This document shows, one piece after another, positions 55,297 to 64,000 of a DNA stretch of 64,000 bases. This DNA is from Devosia sp. (GTDB lineage: Bacteria > Pseudomonadota > Alphaproteobacteria > Rhizobiales > Devosiaceae). The notes beneath the pieces are model-generated. The model saw only the letters and a program-made list of their open reading frames with translations. It was not told where the DNA came from and did no database searches. Position numbers and translations under genes: made by a program. Each line of letters opens with the position of its first letter. Position 1 is the stretch's first letter. The stretch is from assembly GCA_015234425.1 (NCBI GenBank), contig JADGNE010000074.1, positions 1 to 64,000 on the forward strand, given 5' to 3'.

Positions 55297-55782
55297 ATGG
55301 ATTTTCTCGATAACAGCTTCTACGCCCTTCTCGGCCTGGTTCTCTTCATCGGTCTCCTGATCTACGTCGGCGTACCGCGTGTCATCGGCACCATGCTCGA
55401 CAAGAAGATCGCCCAGATCGAGACTGACATCTCCGAGGCCAAGCGCCTGCGTGAGGAAGCCGCCGCCCTGCTCGCCGAATATGAGCAGAAGCGCGTTGCT
55501 GCCGAGGCTGAAGCCGAAGACATCATCACTGCTGCCAAGGAAGAGGCTGTTCGCCTCACCGCCGAAGCACAGGCTTCCCTGGCAGACCTCGTCGCCCGCC
55601 GCACCAAGTCGGTGGAAGACAAGATCGCCCAGGCCGAAGCTCAGGCCATCGCTGAAGTGCGTGCCCGCTCCGCCGACCTCGCCGTCGAAGCAGCCCGCAC
55701 CGTGCTGAGCAATGAAATGAACGCCAAGGGCGGTCAGATCATCGACAAGGCCATCGCCGACGTCGGCAATCGCCTCAACTGA
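55297..55782 (+). CDS. atpF: ATP synthase F0 subunit b
   Basis: The 161-residue b subunit of the peripheral stalk. One membrane helix near residues 5-24 (FYALLGLVLFIGLLIYVGV), then a long right-handed coiled-coil-type helix with alanine-rich heptads (KRLREEAAALLAEYEQKR onwards). Ends the F0 operon; a terminator follows 25 bp on. Confidence 0.95.
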   Translation: MDFLDNSFYALLGLVLFIGLLIYVGVPRVIGTMLDKKIAQIETDISEAKRLREEAAALLAEYEQKRVAAEAEAEDIITAAKEEAVRLTAEAQASLADLVARRTKSVEDKIAQAEAQAIAEVRARSADLAVEAARTVLSNEMNAKGGQIIDKAIADVGNRLN

Positions 55783-55807
55783 GATCTTGCACAGTTTTGA
55801 ATTTGAA

Positions 55808-55833
55808 GGCGGGCAGCAATGCCCGCCTTTTTT
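55808..55833 (+). terminator. Rho-independent terminator of the F0 operon
   Basis: GGCGGGC (55808-55814), loop AGCAAT, GCCCGCC (55821-55827), T6. Marks the end of the atpI-atpF operon. Confidence 0.93.
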
Positions 55834-55953
55834 GTTGGCTTGGAGCCTGCCGCCCGCATGCACGTCCCCCCTGGCCTGCGGACACGCCTCTCCCTCCCCG
55901 CGAATTCATATCCGCCTTACGCCCACAGACACCGCCCCATCCCCTCCATCGTC

Positions 55954-56018
55954 ATTGCCCGGCTCGTCCGGGCAATCCATCTGGCCGAAACACTGGATCA
56001 CCGGGACAAGCCCGGTGA
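55954..56018. repeat. dispersed intergenic palindrome
   Basis: Two hairpins: ATTGCCCGG-CTCGT-CCGGGCAAT (55954-55976) and TCACCGGG-ACAAG-CCCGGTGA (55998-56018), both perfect. The first matches the minus-strand sequence at the very start of the window. Near 56095-56131 lies further repeat debris (CCCCTCAGGGG). No gene in 55834-56300. Confidence 0.7.
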
Positions 56019-56188
56019 TGACGACCGAACAACCTTCGGTGCACACACCGAGGCCTATTTTCCCCATACCCCTGCCCTCCGCTCCATCGTCCCCTCGCCC
56101 CTCAGGGGAGAGGGTCAGGGTGAGGGGTGAGGAGCTCTCAGCGGCTCACCGCACCTAAACCCCTGCCCACCACCATCTCAGCTCCATC

Positions 56189-56264
56189 GCCTCCCTCCCC
56201 CTTGTGGGGAGGGAATGAGGGTGGGGGTTCTGCAGTCACGCCTCCGCCCCCACCCCACGGGAAC
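56189..56264. repeat. compound G/C-rich palindromic repeat (copy 7, partial)
   Basis: CCTCCCTCCCCCTTGTGGGGAG (in parts) with AGGGTGGGGGT, then an opposed CCCCCACCCC. It lacks the second inner hairpin and looks truncated. It lies just upstream of the glycine riboswitch. Confidence 0.65.
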
Positions 56265-56314
56265 AATCGCAAACCCCAATTGACGCCATTAAATTTCTCC
56301 ACCATGGTGCTGGC

Positions 56315-56489
56315 GACTGCGGGAGAGATCGGCCTAGGCCGGCGCCGAAGGAGCAACCGCCCCGGAAACTCTCAGGCAACCGGACCGTAGTCAGGACAAC
56401 ACTCTGGAAAGCAGGTCGCTTGCGGCCTCTCCGAAGGAGCAACCGGCGCTCAGCCGGGAAATCTCTCAGGGCAAGGACAGAGGGGGCAC
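56315..56489 (+). promoter_or_regulatory. tandem glycine riboswitch
   Basis: Two aptamers before gcvT. Aptamer 1 (about 56315-56392) has GCGGGAGAG, GCCGAAGGAGCAA and AAACTCTCAGGCAAC closed by GACT/AGTC. Aptamer 2 (about 56395-56489) has ACTCTGGAAAGC, TCCGAAGGAGCAACCGG and AAATCTCTCAGGGCAAGGAC. These are the conserved glycine-aptamer blocks. It normally turns on the glycine cleavage genes when glycine is abundant. Confidence 0.93.
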
Positions 56490-56494
56490 GCATT

Positions 56495-56510
56495 TCCGCC
56501 AAATGGCGGA
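56495..56510 (+). promoter_or_regulatory. candidate expression-platform hairpin
   Basis: TCCGCC-AAAT-GGCGGA, a 6-bp stem between the second aptamer and the gcvT start at 56547. Followed by GCTTTG and no long T-run, so control could be of translation more than of termination. Inference. Confidence 0.35.
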
Positions 56511-56546
56511 GCTTTGTCGTGTCGCCTGCCCAACCAGAGAGCGCCC

Positions 56547-57710
56547 ATGTCCGCGTCCGATGCCGATCAGAACCTTCTTACCGTCCCGCTCAACGACCAG
56601 CATGTTGCTGCGGGTGGCCGCATGGTGCCGTTCAGCGGCTACTCCCTGCCCGTCCAGTATCCCACCGGCATCATGGCCGAGCACAAATGGACCCGCGAGC
56701 ACGCCGGCCTGTTCGACGTCAGCCATATGGGCCCCTGCTTCCTGACGCTGAACAGCTCAAGCGGCGACCCCGACACTGATTACACCGATATCGCCGCTAT
56801 CATCGAGCCTCTCGTCTGCGGCGACATCCTCAACCTCAAGCCTGGCCAGATCCGCTACACGCTGTTTCTCAATGAGAATGGCGGCGTTCTCGACGATCTG
56901 ATGGTGGGCCGCTCCCCGCTCCATCCGGGCGCGCTCTATATCGTGGTCAACGCCGGTATCAAGGAAGCCGACTTTGCCCGCCTCAGGGCCGCCGCCGGCG
57001 ACAGGGCCAGTCTGCAGCGCGCCGACAACAATGTTCTGCTCGCCCTTCAGGGCCCGCAGGCGGCCAATGTCCTCAGCGCACTGGTACCAGGCATCACCGA
57101 CCTCAGCTTCATGACCTATGGGACATTCCCCTGGGGCGACGAAGACCTGATCATTTCCCGCTGCGGTTATACCGGCGAGGACGGGTTCGAGATTCTCTGC
57201 TCGCCTCAACACGCGCCGCCCCTCTGGGAGACGCTGCTTGCGGACGAGCGCGTCAAGCCAATTGGCCTCGGCGCCCGCGATTCCCTTCGTCTCGAGGCCG
57301 GCCTGCCGCTTTATGGCCATGACCTCGACGAGACAGTCTCCCCCATTGAAGCCGACCTCGGCTTTGCCGTCTCCAAGCGTCGCCGCGATGCCGCTGACTT
57401 TCCCGGCGCCGCGCGCATCCTCGCCGAGCGCGATGGGAAACTCTCCCGCAAGCGCGTTGCCCTTGTGGTCGAAGGCGCTCCGGCCCGTGAAGGCGCCGAA
57501 ATTCTCGATGCCGACGGCAAGGCCATAGGCGTGGTCACCAGCGGCGGTTTCGCGCCCACGCTGGGCAAGGCCATCGCGCTGGGCTTCGTGCCCCCAGAAC
57601 ACGCCGCAATCGGCAACAAGCTGCAGGTTTCGGTCCGGGGGCGCCTGCAGCCCGCCGAAGCCGTCGCCGCCCCCTTCGTCCCCCACAATTATTTCCGCAA
57701 GCCAGCCTGA
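56547..57710 (+). CDS. gcvT: glycine cleavage system T protein (aminomethyltransferase)
   Basis: Transfers the methylene group from the H-protein-bound aminomethyl arm to tetrahydrofolate, releasing ammonia. The 387-residue protein has the N-terminal block MVPFSGYSLPVQYP and FDVSHMGP, then ALQGPQA and the RCGYTGEDGFEI loop, and RDSLRLEAGLPLYGHDLDE. The start at 56547 agrees with the family; an in-frame ATG at 56514 is inside the 5' leader. It is the first gene of the riboswitch-controlled gcv operon. Confidence 0.95.
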   Translation: MSASDADQNLLTVPLNDQHVAAGGRMVPFSGYSLPVQYPTGIMAEHKWTREHAGLFDVSHMGPCFLTLNSSSGDPDTDYTDIAAIIEPLVCGDILNLKPGQIRYTLFLNENGGVLDDLMVGRSPLHPGALYIVVNAGIKEADFARLRAAAGDRASLQRADNNVLLALQGPQAANVLSALVPGITDLSFMTYGTFPWGDEDLIISRCGYTGEDGFEILCSPQHAPPLWETLLADERVKPIGLGARDSLRLEAGLPLYGHDLDETVSPIEADLGFAVSKRRRDAADFPGAARILAERDGKLSRKRVALVVEGAPAREGAEILDADGKAIGVVTSGGFAPTLGKAIALGFVPPEHAAIGNKLQVSVRGRLQPAEAVAAPFVPHNYFRKPA

Positions 57711-57719
57711 GGCCCCGCC

Positions 57720-58085
57720 ATGACCACGAAATTTACGCCAGACCACGAATACATCCGCGTCGAGGGTGACATCGGCACAGTCGGCATCACCAATTATGCC
57801 CAGGAGCAGCTCGGCGACATCGTCTTCGTCGAACTGCCGGCGGTCGGCAAAGTGCTCAAGAAGGGCGACGAGGCCGCCGTGGTCGAGTCGGTCAAGGCCG
57901 CTTCCGAGATCTACGCCCCTGTCACAGGTGAGGTCGTCGAAGTTAACAGTCTGCTAACCAACTCCCTTGGTACGCTAAACACTGCGGCCGAGGGTGAAGG
58001 CTGGATGTTCAAGATCAAACTGACCAATTCCGCCGAAGTCGAGACCCTGCTCGACGCCGATGGCTACGCCGATCTCACCCTCTAA
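57720..58085 (+). CDS. gcvH: glycine cleavage system H protein
   Basis: The 121-residue lipoyl carrier that shuttles the aminomethyl group between P, T and L proteins. The lipoylated Lys59 sits in [13 protein letters not shown], and VFVELPAVG is typical. Starts 9 bp after gcvT. The next gene (gcvPA) starts 13 bp after the stop. Confidence 0.96.
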   Translation: MTTKFTPDHEYIRVEGDIGTVGITNYAQEQLGDIVFVELPAVGKVLKKGDEAAVVESVKAASEIYAPVTGEVVEVNSLLTNSLGTLNTAAEGEGWMFKIKLTNSAEVETLLDADGYADLTL

Positions 58086-58098
58086 AGCACTGAGTTTC

Positions 58099-59442
58099 AT
58101 GCGCTATCTCCCCCACTCCGCCCATGAGCGCGCCGATATGCTCGGCGTCATCGGCGCGCCGGACATCGACGCACTGTTCAGCGCCGTCCCCAAAGCCGCG
58201 CTCAAGAATTTTGTGCTGGATCTTCCGGCACATAGCCCGGAATTTCTCGTCGAAGCGCATATGCGCGCACTCGCCGGCAAGAACCATGCTGCCGGCGATG
58301 GTCCCTTCTTCGTCGGGGCCGGTGCTTACCGCCACCATGTACCCGCCACGGTCGACCATCTTATCCAGCGTTCTGAATGGCTTACGGCCTATACGCCGTA
58401 CCAGCCGGAGATCTCGCAGGGCACGCTGCAAATGCTGTTCGAGTTCCAGACGCAGGTGGCCAAGATCACCGGCATGGACGTCGCCAATGCCTCGCTTTAC
58501 GACGGCTCGACCGGTACGGCCGAAGCGGTGCTAATGGCCCGCCGCATCACGAAAAAGAACAAGATTATCCTCTCCGGTGGTCTGCACCCCCATTATAGGG
58601 ACGTGGTGAAGGCCTATCTCAAGGACGATGCCGACCTCGTCTGCCTTTCGCCCTCGCCGCAGGGACAGGGGGATATCTTGGATAAGATTGACGGCGACAC
58701 CGCCGCCATCGTCATCCAAACCCCTGACTTTTATGGTCATTTGCGCAATCTCAAGGCCGCCGCCGATGCAGCCCACGCCCAGGGCGCGCTACTGATCGTG
58801 GTCATCACCGAGGTGGTGTCGCTGGGTCTGCTCGAAGCCCCGGGTGCACTGGGTGCCGACATCGTCGTCGCCGAAGGCCAATCCATTGGCAACGCTCTCA
58901 ATTTTGGCGGCCCCTACCTTGGCCTGATGGCCACGAAGAAGGAATTCATCCGCCAGATGCCTGGCCGGCTCTGCGGTGAAACCGTCGACGCCGATGGCAA
59001 TCGCGGTTTCGTGCTGACCCTCTCCACCCGCGAGCAGCACATCCGCCGCGAGAAGGCGACGTCGAATATCTGCACGAATTCAGGGCTTTGCGCCCTGGCC
59101 TTCTCGATCCATATGTCGCTGCTCGGCGAAGCCGGCTTCGTCCGCCTCGCCCGCCTCAACCACGCCAATGCCATCAAGCTGGCCGATGCGCTGGCGGCGA
59201 TCCCGGGCGTCGAAGTCCTCAACAAGACCTTCTTCAACGAGATGACCATCCGCGTCACCCAGCCGGCCGCTTCGGTGGTCGAGCGCCTGGCCAAGCGCGG
59301 CATTCTCGCCGGCGTCCCCGCCAGCCGCCTCTTGCCGGGGGATCCGGAGGTCGAAAACCTCATCATCCTCGCGGCGACTGAACTCACCACTGACACTGAT
59401 ATTGCTGCCCTTTCCGCGGCGCTGACGGAGGAACTGGCATGA
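58099..59442 (+). CDS. gcvPA: glycine dehydrogenase (decarboxylating) subunit 1
   Basis: N-terminal subunit of a two-subunit P protein. The 447-residue protein has the P1 blocks [33 protein letters not shown] and [14 protein letters not shown], plus a [11 protein letters not shown] region and [22 protein letters not shown] (in parts). The true start is 58099, because the longer frame from 58060 overlaps gcvH. The stop overlaps the gcvPB start by 4 bp. Confidence 0.94.
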   Translation: MRYLPHSAHERADMLGVIGAPDIDALFSAVPKAALKNFVLDLPAHSPEFLVEAHMRALAGKNHAAGDGPFFVGAGAYRHHVPATVDHLIQRSEWLTAYTPYQPEISQGTLQMLFEFQTQVAKITGMDVANASLYDGSTGTAEAVLMARRITKKNKIILSGGLHPHYRDVVKAYLKDDADLVCLSPSPQGQGDILDKIDGDTAAIVIQTPDFYGHLRNLKAAADAAHAQGALLIVVITEVVSLGLLEAPGALGADIVVAEGQSIGNALNFGGPYLGLMATKKEFIRQMPGRLCGETVDADGNRGFVLTLSTREQHIRREKATSNICTNSGLCALAFSIHMSLLGEAGFVRLARLNHANAIKLADALAAIPGVEVLNKTFFNEMTIRVTQPAASVVERLAKRGILAGVPASRLLPGDPEVENLIILAATELTTDTDIAALSAALTEELA

Positions 59443-60986
59443 GCATGAACACGCAAGGCCGCCCCACCGGCATCGGCACCGGCGGCAGCACCAATGCCTC
59501 CGGTTCGGCGCTGATCCCGGATGAACCGCTGCTGTTCGAGATCGGCGACACCGAGCACTCCGGCGTCGACCTCCCCGAAGTCGAGTTGTCCAACGACCGT
59601 CTCGGCGGTTTTGGCCGCCAGACCAAGCTCGATCTGGCTGGTCTCACCGAACCCGAAGCCATGCGCCACTATGTGCGCCTGTCGCGGATGAACCATTCGA
59701 TCGACAGCGGCATGTATCCGCTGGGCTCGTGCACGATGAAGCACAACCCGCGTCTGAACGAGAAAATGGCCCGTCTTCCGGGCTTTTCGGACATCCACCC
59801 GCTGCAGCCGGTCTCGACCGTGCAGGGCGCGCTGGAGCTGATGAACGAGCTCTCCTACTGGCTGATGACGCTCACCAATACCGCTGCCGTGGCGCTCTCG
59901 CCCAAGGCCGGCGCCCATGGTGAACTGCTCGGCATGATGGCCATCAAGGCCGCGCAGGAGGCCCGCGGTCAGTCCCATCGCCGGATCGTCCTCGTTCCGG
60001 AAAGCGCCCACGGCACCAATCCGGCAACCGCGGCCTTCCTCGGCTACAGTGTGAAACCCGTGCCAGCCAAGGATGACGGCACCGTTGACGTGGAAGCCGT
60101 CAAGGCGGCGCTGTCCCCCGAAGTCGCAGCGATCATGCTGACCAATCCCAATACCTGCGGCCTCTTCGAGCCCCAGGTGATCGAGATTGCCAAGGCGATC
60201 CACGATGCGGGTGCGTTCTTCTACTGCGATGGCGCGAATTTCAACGCCATTATGGGCGTGGTGCGTCCGGGTGATCTCGGCATCGACGCCATGCACATCA
60301 ACCTCCACAAGACCTTCTCGACGCCCCATGGCGGCGGCGGGCCGGGTGCAGGTCCGGTCGTGCTCTCCGAAGCGCTGGCGCCCTTTGCGCCCGTCCCCTT
60401 CGTGCGCAAGGCAGAGAATGGCCTTGAGCTGGTGGAACATGTCGAGAGCCAGGCCCTGGGCCGCGTGACGGCCTTCCACGGCCAGATGGGCATGTATGTT
60501 CGGGCGCTGACCTATATGCTCAGCCACGGCGCTGACGGGCTGGCCCAGGCGGCTCAGGACGCCGTTCTCAACGCCAATTACGTTAAGGCGCGGCTCGAGC
60601 ACCTGTTCTCTGTCCCCTTCCCCGACTATCCGACCATGCACGAGGCCCTGTTCGACGACAGCTTCCTCAAGGACACCGGCGTCACCACGCTCGATTTCGC
60701 CAAGGCGCTGATCGACGAGGGCTTCCACCCGATGACCATGTATTTCCCGCTGGTCGTGCACGGGGCCATGCTGATCGAGCCCACCGAGAGCGAGAGCAAG
60801 CAGACCCTCGACAAGTTCTGCGACGTGATGGCCGAGCTGGCGCAGGACGCCAAGTCCGGCAACAGCGCGCGGTTCACCGCCGCGCCGGTCAAGGCGCCTC
60901 GACGCCGCCTCGACGAGACGCGGGCAGCTCGCCAGCCCATTTTGAAGTGGGAACGCCCGGAAGAACTGCCCCAGGCAGCTGAGTAA
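59439..60986 (+). CDS. gcvPB: glycine dehydrogenase (decarboxylating) subunit 2
   Basis: C-terminal, PLP-binding subunit of the P protein. The 515-residue protein carries the PLP lysine in [37 protein letters not shown] and the [11 protein letters not shown] block. The first 40 residues are a non-conserved tail. ATG at 59439 overlaps the gcvPA stop. P, H and T are thus all in one operon; the L protein (lpd) is not in the window. Confidence 0.95.
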   Translation: MSMNTQGRPTGIGTGGSTNASGSALIPDEPLLFEIGDTEHSGVDLPEVELSNDRLGGFGRQTKLDLAGLTEPEAMRHYVRLSRMNHSIDSGMYPLGSCTMKHNPRLNEKMARLPGFSDIHPLQPVSTVQGALELMNELSYWLMTLTNTAAVALSPKAGAHGELLGMMAIKAAQEARGQSHRRIVLVPESAHGTNPATAAFLGYSVKPVPAKDDGTVDVEAVKAALSPEVAAIMLTNPNTCGLFEPQVIEIAKAIHDAGAFFYCDGANFNAIMGVVRPGDLGIDAMHINLHKTFSTPHGGGGPGAGPVVLSEALAPFAPVPFVRKAENGLELVEHVESQALGRVTAFHGQMGMYVRALTYMLSHGADGLAQAAQDAVLNANYVKARLEHLFSVPFPDYPTMHEALFDDSFLKDTGVTTLDFAKALIDEGFHPMTMYFPLVVHGAMLIEPTESESKQTLDKFCDVMAELAQDAKSGNSARFTAAPVKAPRRRLDETRAARQPILKWERPEELPQAAE

Positions 60987-60988
60987 TA

Positions 60989-61022
60989 AAAAAGGCCCGG
61001 AGCATCTGCTCCGGGCCTTTTT
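60989..61022 (+). terminator. Rho-independent terminator of the gcv operon
   Basis: AAAAAGGCCCGGAGCA and TGCTCCGGGCCTTTTT are perfect reverse complements with a 2-base loop. It begins 2 bp after the gcvPB stop and, having A and T runs on both sides, can also stop the convergent lipoprotein gene. Confidence 0.95.
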
Positions 61023-61039
61023 CGATCGATTTTATGATC

Positions 61040-61627
61040 TTAGCCGCGGGTGTCGAAGCCGACCCAGATGGTGATGGTCTCGCCACCGAGATAGGGCACG
61101 GCGACGTTTTCGACAACCTTGACGAATTCGGCCGACTGCGCCGGCGGGGTGACCGCAACGGGAATGGTGTATTTTTCCGAGAAGATGGCCTGGCCATCGC
61201 GCTCGACGGCGAAGCGGATCGGCGCATTGACCGAGCTCTGCGAGCCAGCCGGCCCCAGAAGAACGCGTCCGGACACGCCCATATTGACGGTGATGAGACC
61301 GTTGGACACCACGCAATTGCGCGTGGTCTCGTCGATGACCCCCTGATACTGCAGCGCCTTCGGATCGCCGGTGCGACCGCCGCCATAGTAGAACATGGCT
61401 TCACCGCCGAGGCGCACCTTGATGGGCGGGCACTGCGTGGCAATCGCCGGAAGGGCGTTGGTCTGGGCCTGCGCGACCGCGGCCGGCGTGGCCGTGGCGT
61501 TCTGCAGATTGGCGTTCGAGGCGGTCGATCCGCCGCCGCCGCCGAACATGCTGCCCATCGAGCAACCGGCCAGCAGCGTGGCAAGGCCTGCAGAGGCAAC
61601 GACACGGATCAAGCTGTTCTTGGTCAT
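61040..61627 (-). CDS. lipoprotein of unknown function
   Basis: A 195-residue lipoprotein: signal peptide with lipobox LLAGC (Cys at about residue 21), then a Gly/Ser/Ala-rich linker with GGGGG, then a beta-rich domain beginning ATQCPPIKVRLGGEAM. An intra-domain disulfide is possible between CPPI and the NCVVS cysteine. The family is not recognised by name but it looks like a conserved Hyphomicrobiales lipoprotein. ATG at 61625-61627. Confidence 0.8.
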   Translation of the reverse strand: MTKNSLIRVVASAGLATLLAGCSMGSMFGGGGGSTASNANLQNATATPAAVAQAQTNALPAIATQCPPIKVRLGGEAMFYYGGGRTGDPKALQYQGVIDETTRNCVVSNGLITVNMGVSGRVLLGPAGSQSSVNAPIRFAVERDGQAIFSEKYTIPVAVTPPAQSAEFVKVVENVAVPYLGGETITIWVGFDTRG

Positions 61628-61646
61628 GAGCGTGCTCCCGGCTCGA

Positions 61647-62141
61647 TTACGCATTGGCAGCTTCAAGCGCCATGAGGATTGCTGGGGCGCCGCTGGCGTT
61701 CACCCCCGGGCCATCTTCGACAAAGATATCGGAAACGACACCGACACGCAGGATCAATGCAGCGCGAGCGTAGCGTGTGCCCATCCCGTAGGGGGCGAAG
61801 TCCCTGGCCAGACCAAGGGCCTCGGCCAGCTCGGCGTTGCCATCAGCAAGAAAGTCGATGCTGTCCAGAGCCTCGGAGGCTTCTGCCCACGCCTTCATGA
61901 CGTGCTGGTCGTTGACCGATGCGCAGACGATCTTGTCGACGCCGGCAGCCTTCAGCTTGCCTGCATTGGCGAGGAAGCCCGGCAAATGGTTGACGTGGCA
62001 AGTGGGGGTGAAAGCACCCGGAACTGAAAAGAGCACCACGACGCCGGTGCCGAAGGCCTCAAGGCTGGTCGTTTCGGTTGTGCCGGACGCAGTCACCAGC
62101 TTGATCCCTACCGAAGGGATCGCGTTGCCCCGCTCAATCAT
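61647..62141 (-). CDS. peroxiredoxin (Prx5-type)
   Basis: A 164-residue Prx5-type peroxiredoxin that reduces hydroperoxides. The peroxidatic Cys48 is in PGAFTPTCHVNHLPGF, with the Thr at position 45 and Arg in GMGTRYARAA. A resolving cysteine in the usual type-II place is uncertain; Cys77 in KIVCASVND is a candidate. ATG at 62139-62141. It lies 19 bp upstream of the lipoprotein gene on the same strand. Confidence 0.9.
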   Translation of the reverse strand: MIERGNAIPSVGIKLVTASGTTETTSLEAFGTGVVVLFSVPGAFTPTCHVNHLPGFLANAGKLKAAGVDKIVCASVNDQHVMKAWAEASEALDSIDFLADGNAELAEALGLARDFAPYGMGTRYARAALILRVGVVSDIFVEDGPGVNASGAPAILMALEAANA

Positions 62142-62268
62142 TGATGAATGTGCCCTATACCCTCTTGGCGACCAAAGGCCGCCATACGCCAAAACTATCC
62201 GCTCCTGCGATATGCGGCTTTAAGCCGACATACAAGACCAGATGGTCCCCTGCGCCCGAGCGGCACTC

Positions 62269-63081
62269 TTACTCGTCGTCGGCCCCAATTGTCCGGCTGA
62301 GCTCGAATGCTCCCATACCGGTCATGAATGTGAGCTGAACATCCCGGCCTTCCAAGCCACTATTCTCGGTTTTCTCAAGGATGGGAAGCAGGACTAGGTC
62401 TTGTTGCGGGCTTTTTTGCGGCATGCCGAACAGCGGCGTGCCGGTCTCCGTGGTGGCGATCAGTGAGGAAATGTCGAGGTTCGGATCGGTAATTTCGATA
62501 GCAATGGCGCGCTCGTCGGGGAGAAAATCGACTTCACCCAGGGGCTCGTCGCTCTCCTCCCAGAGGATTGGGGCCTGTGCCAGGGCCTGGCGGAGCCGGA
62601 GAGAATTGACCTTGTCGACTGAAGCGCCGCTCAGCGCCAGATCAAAGCTCGCCTGCGCGGGAATGCAGATGTCCGAGCAGATGCCGAGCGTTGCGCTGAC
62701 GACGGCATGCGTATCGGCGCCATCAAGGGTCAACTCGATCGGCAACACGGTCGGACCATAATAGACGTAGTCGAGATAGGCGCCCTTCTTCTCCCGGGTC
62801 GGATAGGGCCAGACGACCTGATAGCTCGCAATGCCCTTTGAACCAGCGAAATCGAGATTGAGCGGCAAACCCGTGTCGCCGGGAACGCGCCAATAGGTCT
62901 TGGTGTCGGACGGCATGTCGATCTCTAGACCGATGGTCGTGACGCCCGACGAGCTCACCTGCCCCGACGAAACCAGCCGCACCGAGACGCCGGGGGCGAT
63001 CTCCTGCCACGGCGTATCGGCCGCCAGGGCGGGCAGAGGGCTGGCAATGATCAGGGCGGCGACAAGAGGCAGGATATGCAT
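62269..63081 (-). CDS. DsbD N-terminal-domain-like secreted protein
   Basis: A 270-residue protein with a signal peptide (ending PALAAD) and an immunoglobulin-like DsbD-alpha-type domain: residues KTYWRVPGDTGLPLNLDF and LGICSDICIPAQASFDL. The two cysteines in ICSDIC match the position of the DsbD N-domain pair. There is no membrane part, so it may accept electrons from a separate partner (ScsB/DsbD or CcdA type), not seen here. ATG at 63079-63081 opens the signal peptide; an in-frame start at 63108 is an alternative. Confidence 0.82.
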   Translation of the reverse strand: MHILPLVAALIIASPLPALAADTPWQEIAPGVSVRLVSSGQVSSSGVTTIGLEIDMPSDTKTYWRVPGDTGLPLNLDFAGSKGIASYQVVWPYPTREKKGAYLDYVYYGPTVLPIELTLDGADTHAVVSATLGICSDICIPAQASFDLALSGASVDKVNSLRLRQALAQAPILWEESDEPLGEVDFLPDERAIAIEITDPNLDISSLIATTETGTPLFGMPQKSPQQDLVLLPILEKTENSGLEGRDVQLTFMTGMGAFELSRTIGADDE

Positions 63082-63210
63082 GACGTTGGCATTAACGCAG
63101 GAGAGCATGAAGGAATAGCTGACGCCAGTTCAGGCCTTCGTGATGGTGGATGTCAACCGTGTTACCGGGTCGTGCTTGTGAGAGGCGGAACGGACACCTA
63201 CTATCTCAGT

Positions 63211-63786
63211 ATGAACTCGCTCGAAGGACAATTTCTGGTCGCCATGCCGGATATGGAAGACGAACGCTTCGCCGAAAGCGTCATCCTGCTTGTCGGTCAT
63301 GGCGACGACGGAGCGATGGGCCTGGTGATCAACCACGAACTGGCCAATCTGCGCTTTTCCGACATTATCGACGAACTCGACCTCGGTGATCCAGACGCCG
63401 TTATCCGCCTGCCGGACGTGATCCGCGACCGGGCGGTGATGCGCGGCGGGCCGGTGGAAAAGAGCCGTGGCTTCGTGCTGCACTCAGCCGATTACCACAG
63501 CGGCAATACCTACAAGATTTCCGAGGAACTGGGCCTGACGGCGACGCTGGACGTGCTCAAGGCCATTGCCTTCGGCCCTGCGCCGAAAGCGGCGCTCTTC
63601 GCCCTCGGTTGCTGCGGCTGGAGCCCGGGGCAACTCGAGACCGAGATTGGCGCCAATGGCTGGCTCACCGTGCCCTTCGACAGGGCCCTGCTGTTCGATG
63701 TGCCGGTGGAGGACCGCTATGACGAAGCCCTGGCGCGGCTGCACATCACCCGCGCCACGCTGAGTTCAGACGCCGGACACGCCTGA
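63211..63786 (+). CDS. YqgE/AlgH family protein
   Basis: A 191-residue protein of the YqgE/AlgH (DUF179) family. Typical blocks: SLEGQFLVAMPDMEDERFAES (in parts), GAMGLVINHEL, RGGPVEKSRGFVLHS and ALGCCGWSPGQLETEIGANGWL (in parts). The function is unclear; AlgH-like proteins have been linked to regulation. The start at 63211 is chosen because the family begins there; the frame upstream from 63076 overlaps the divergent gene. Confidence 0.92.
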   Translation: MNSLEGQFLVAMPDMEDERFAESVILLVGHGDDGAMGLVINHELANLRFSDIIDELDLGDPDAVIRLPDVIRDRAVMRGGPVEKSRGFVLHSADYHSGNTYKISEELGLTATLDVLKAIAFGPAPKAALFALGCCGWSPGQLETEIGANGWLTVPFDRALLFDVPVEDRYDEALARLHITRATLSSDAGHA

Positions 63787-63795
63787 ACGCAACTC

Positions 63796-64000
63796 TTAGC
63801 GGCTCTTCTGGGCGATCAGCTTGCGGGCCAGTTCCGCCCCCGTCATCGCGGTTCCAAAGGCAAAGCCCTGTGCGAGACGGCAGTTGAGCTGGCGCAGGCG
63901 TTCGATCTCATCCAGCGACTCCACGCCTTCGGCGATCACCGTCAGCTCGAGATCGCGCGCGAGGGCGACGATGGCCTTGATGATCGGGCCCTGCGTGTGG
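63796..64000 (-). CDS. EAL domain-containing protein, C-terminal end (partial)
   Basis: The final 67 residues of a c-di-GMP phosphodiesterase-type protein, cut by the window edge. The minus strand reads in frame from the edge through GPIIKAIVALARDL, TVIAEGVES and LNCRLAQGFAFGTAM, ending KLIAQKSR and TAA at 63796-63798. The VIAEGVE and Q-G-F/Y blocks are the last conserved motifs of the EAL domain. Upstream domains and catalytic EAL residues lie beyond the window, so activity cannot be judged. Confidence 0.85.
   Translation of the reverse strand, partial: HTQGPIIKAIVALARDLELTVIAEGVESLDEIERLRQLNCRLAQGFAFGTAMTGAELARKLIAQKSR

Noticed and set aside
57943..57959. TTAA-N7-CTAACC motif resembling a CtrA site
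   Set aside because: It lies within the gcvH coding sequence and is explained by codons; no promoter context.

Overview
The window is chromosomal DNA from an alphaproteobacterium, most likely order Hyphomicrobiales (Rhizobiales) and close to the Devosia type. The evidence is high GC, strong third-position GC, a CcrM (GANTC) methyltransferase, a consensus alphaproteobacterial LexA box (GTTC-N7-GTTC), CtrA-like TTAA-N7-NTAA sites, the alphaproteobacterial F0 order atpI-atpB-atpE-atpF'-atpF, and family members such as TIGR02301 and a QxH dihydroorotase. The genus is inference. No rRNA, tRNA, prophage, insertion sequence or CRISPR array was seen; almost everything is core or near-core.

Layout. 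1-6.6 kb: aroC, a histidine phosphatase and fabI (minus), an FAD/lactate-type dehydrogenase and a hemerythrin protein (plus), then divergent SRAP and NUDIX genes and a TIGR02301 protein. 6.6-13 kb: a small conserved-looking protein, a SleB-type wall hydrolase, secreted unknowns, an HD nucleotidase, a YgfZ/Caf17 protein, dihydroorotase and a TagO/VasI-like protein. 13-18.7 kb: a PPDK-like enzyme with a shortened nucleotide domain, ispH-GNAT-rnhA (4-bp overlaps) and DUF808. 18.8-27.6 kb: glyS behind LemA-DUF2207-unknown, a possible leader peptide ahead of rnk, then glyQ behind an S49 peptidase and a methyltransferase. 27.7-34.1 kb: polyprenyl synthase, ispE, a TPR protein, ETF-QO and a family-4-like uracil-DNA glycosylase. 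34.1-42.1 kb: an accessory-looking stretch with MazEF, two MFS transporters, moaB, a VOC/glutathionyl-hydroquinone reductase pair and an SOS-box-preceded PA0069-type radical SAM gene.

42.2-51.3 kb is a genome-maintenance block: DUF4180-rnhB, ccrM, a TM2 protein, mutY, a coiled-coil protein, a DUF721/DciA protein, a DsbA-like oxidoreductase and smc. 51.4-52.7 kb is a serralysin-like metalloprotease with a C-terminal DUF4214-like region. 53.0-55.8 kb is the F0 ATP synthase operon with a clear promoter and terminator. 56.3-61 kb is a tandem glycine riboswitch followed by gcvT-gcvH-gcvPA-gcvPB, a complete riboswitch-controlled set of glycine-cleavage T, H and split P proteins. 61-64 kb holds a lipoprotein, a Prx5-type peroxiredoxin, a DsbD-N-like protein, a YqgE/AlgH protein and the 3' end of an EAL-domain gene.

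At least seven copies or part-copies of a C/G-rich compound palindrome lie between genes, five of them between convergent genes. No single large undescribed system is evident. The best leads are a candidate attenuator-like leader upstream of rnk, the PPDK-like protein with an apparently dead ATP-grasp domain, a perfect 14-bp inverted repeat at ccrM, a LexA box before the radical SAM gene, and metal or Fe-S ligand substitutions in dihydroorotase and uracil-DNA glycosylase.
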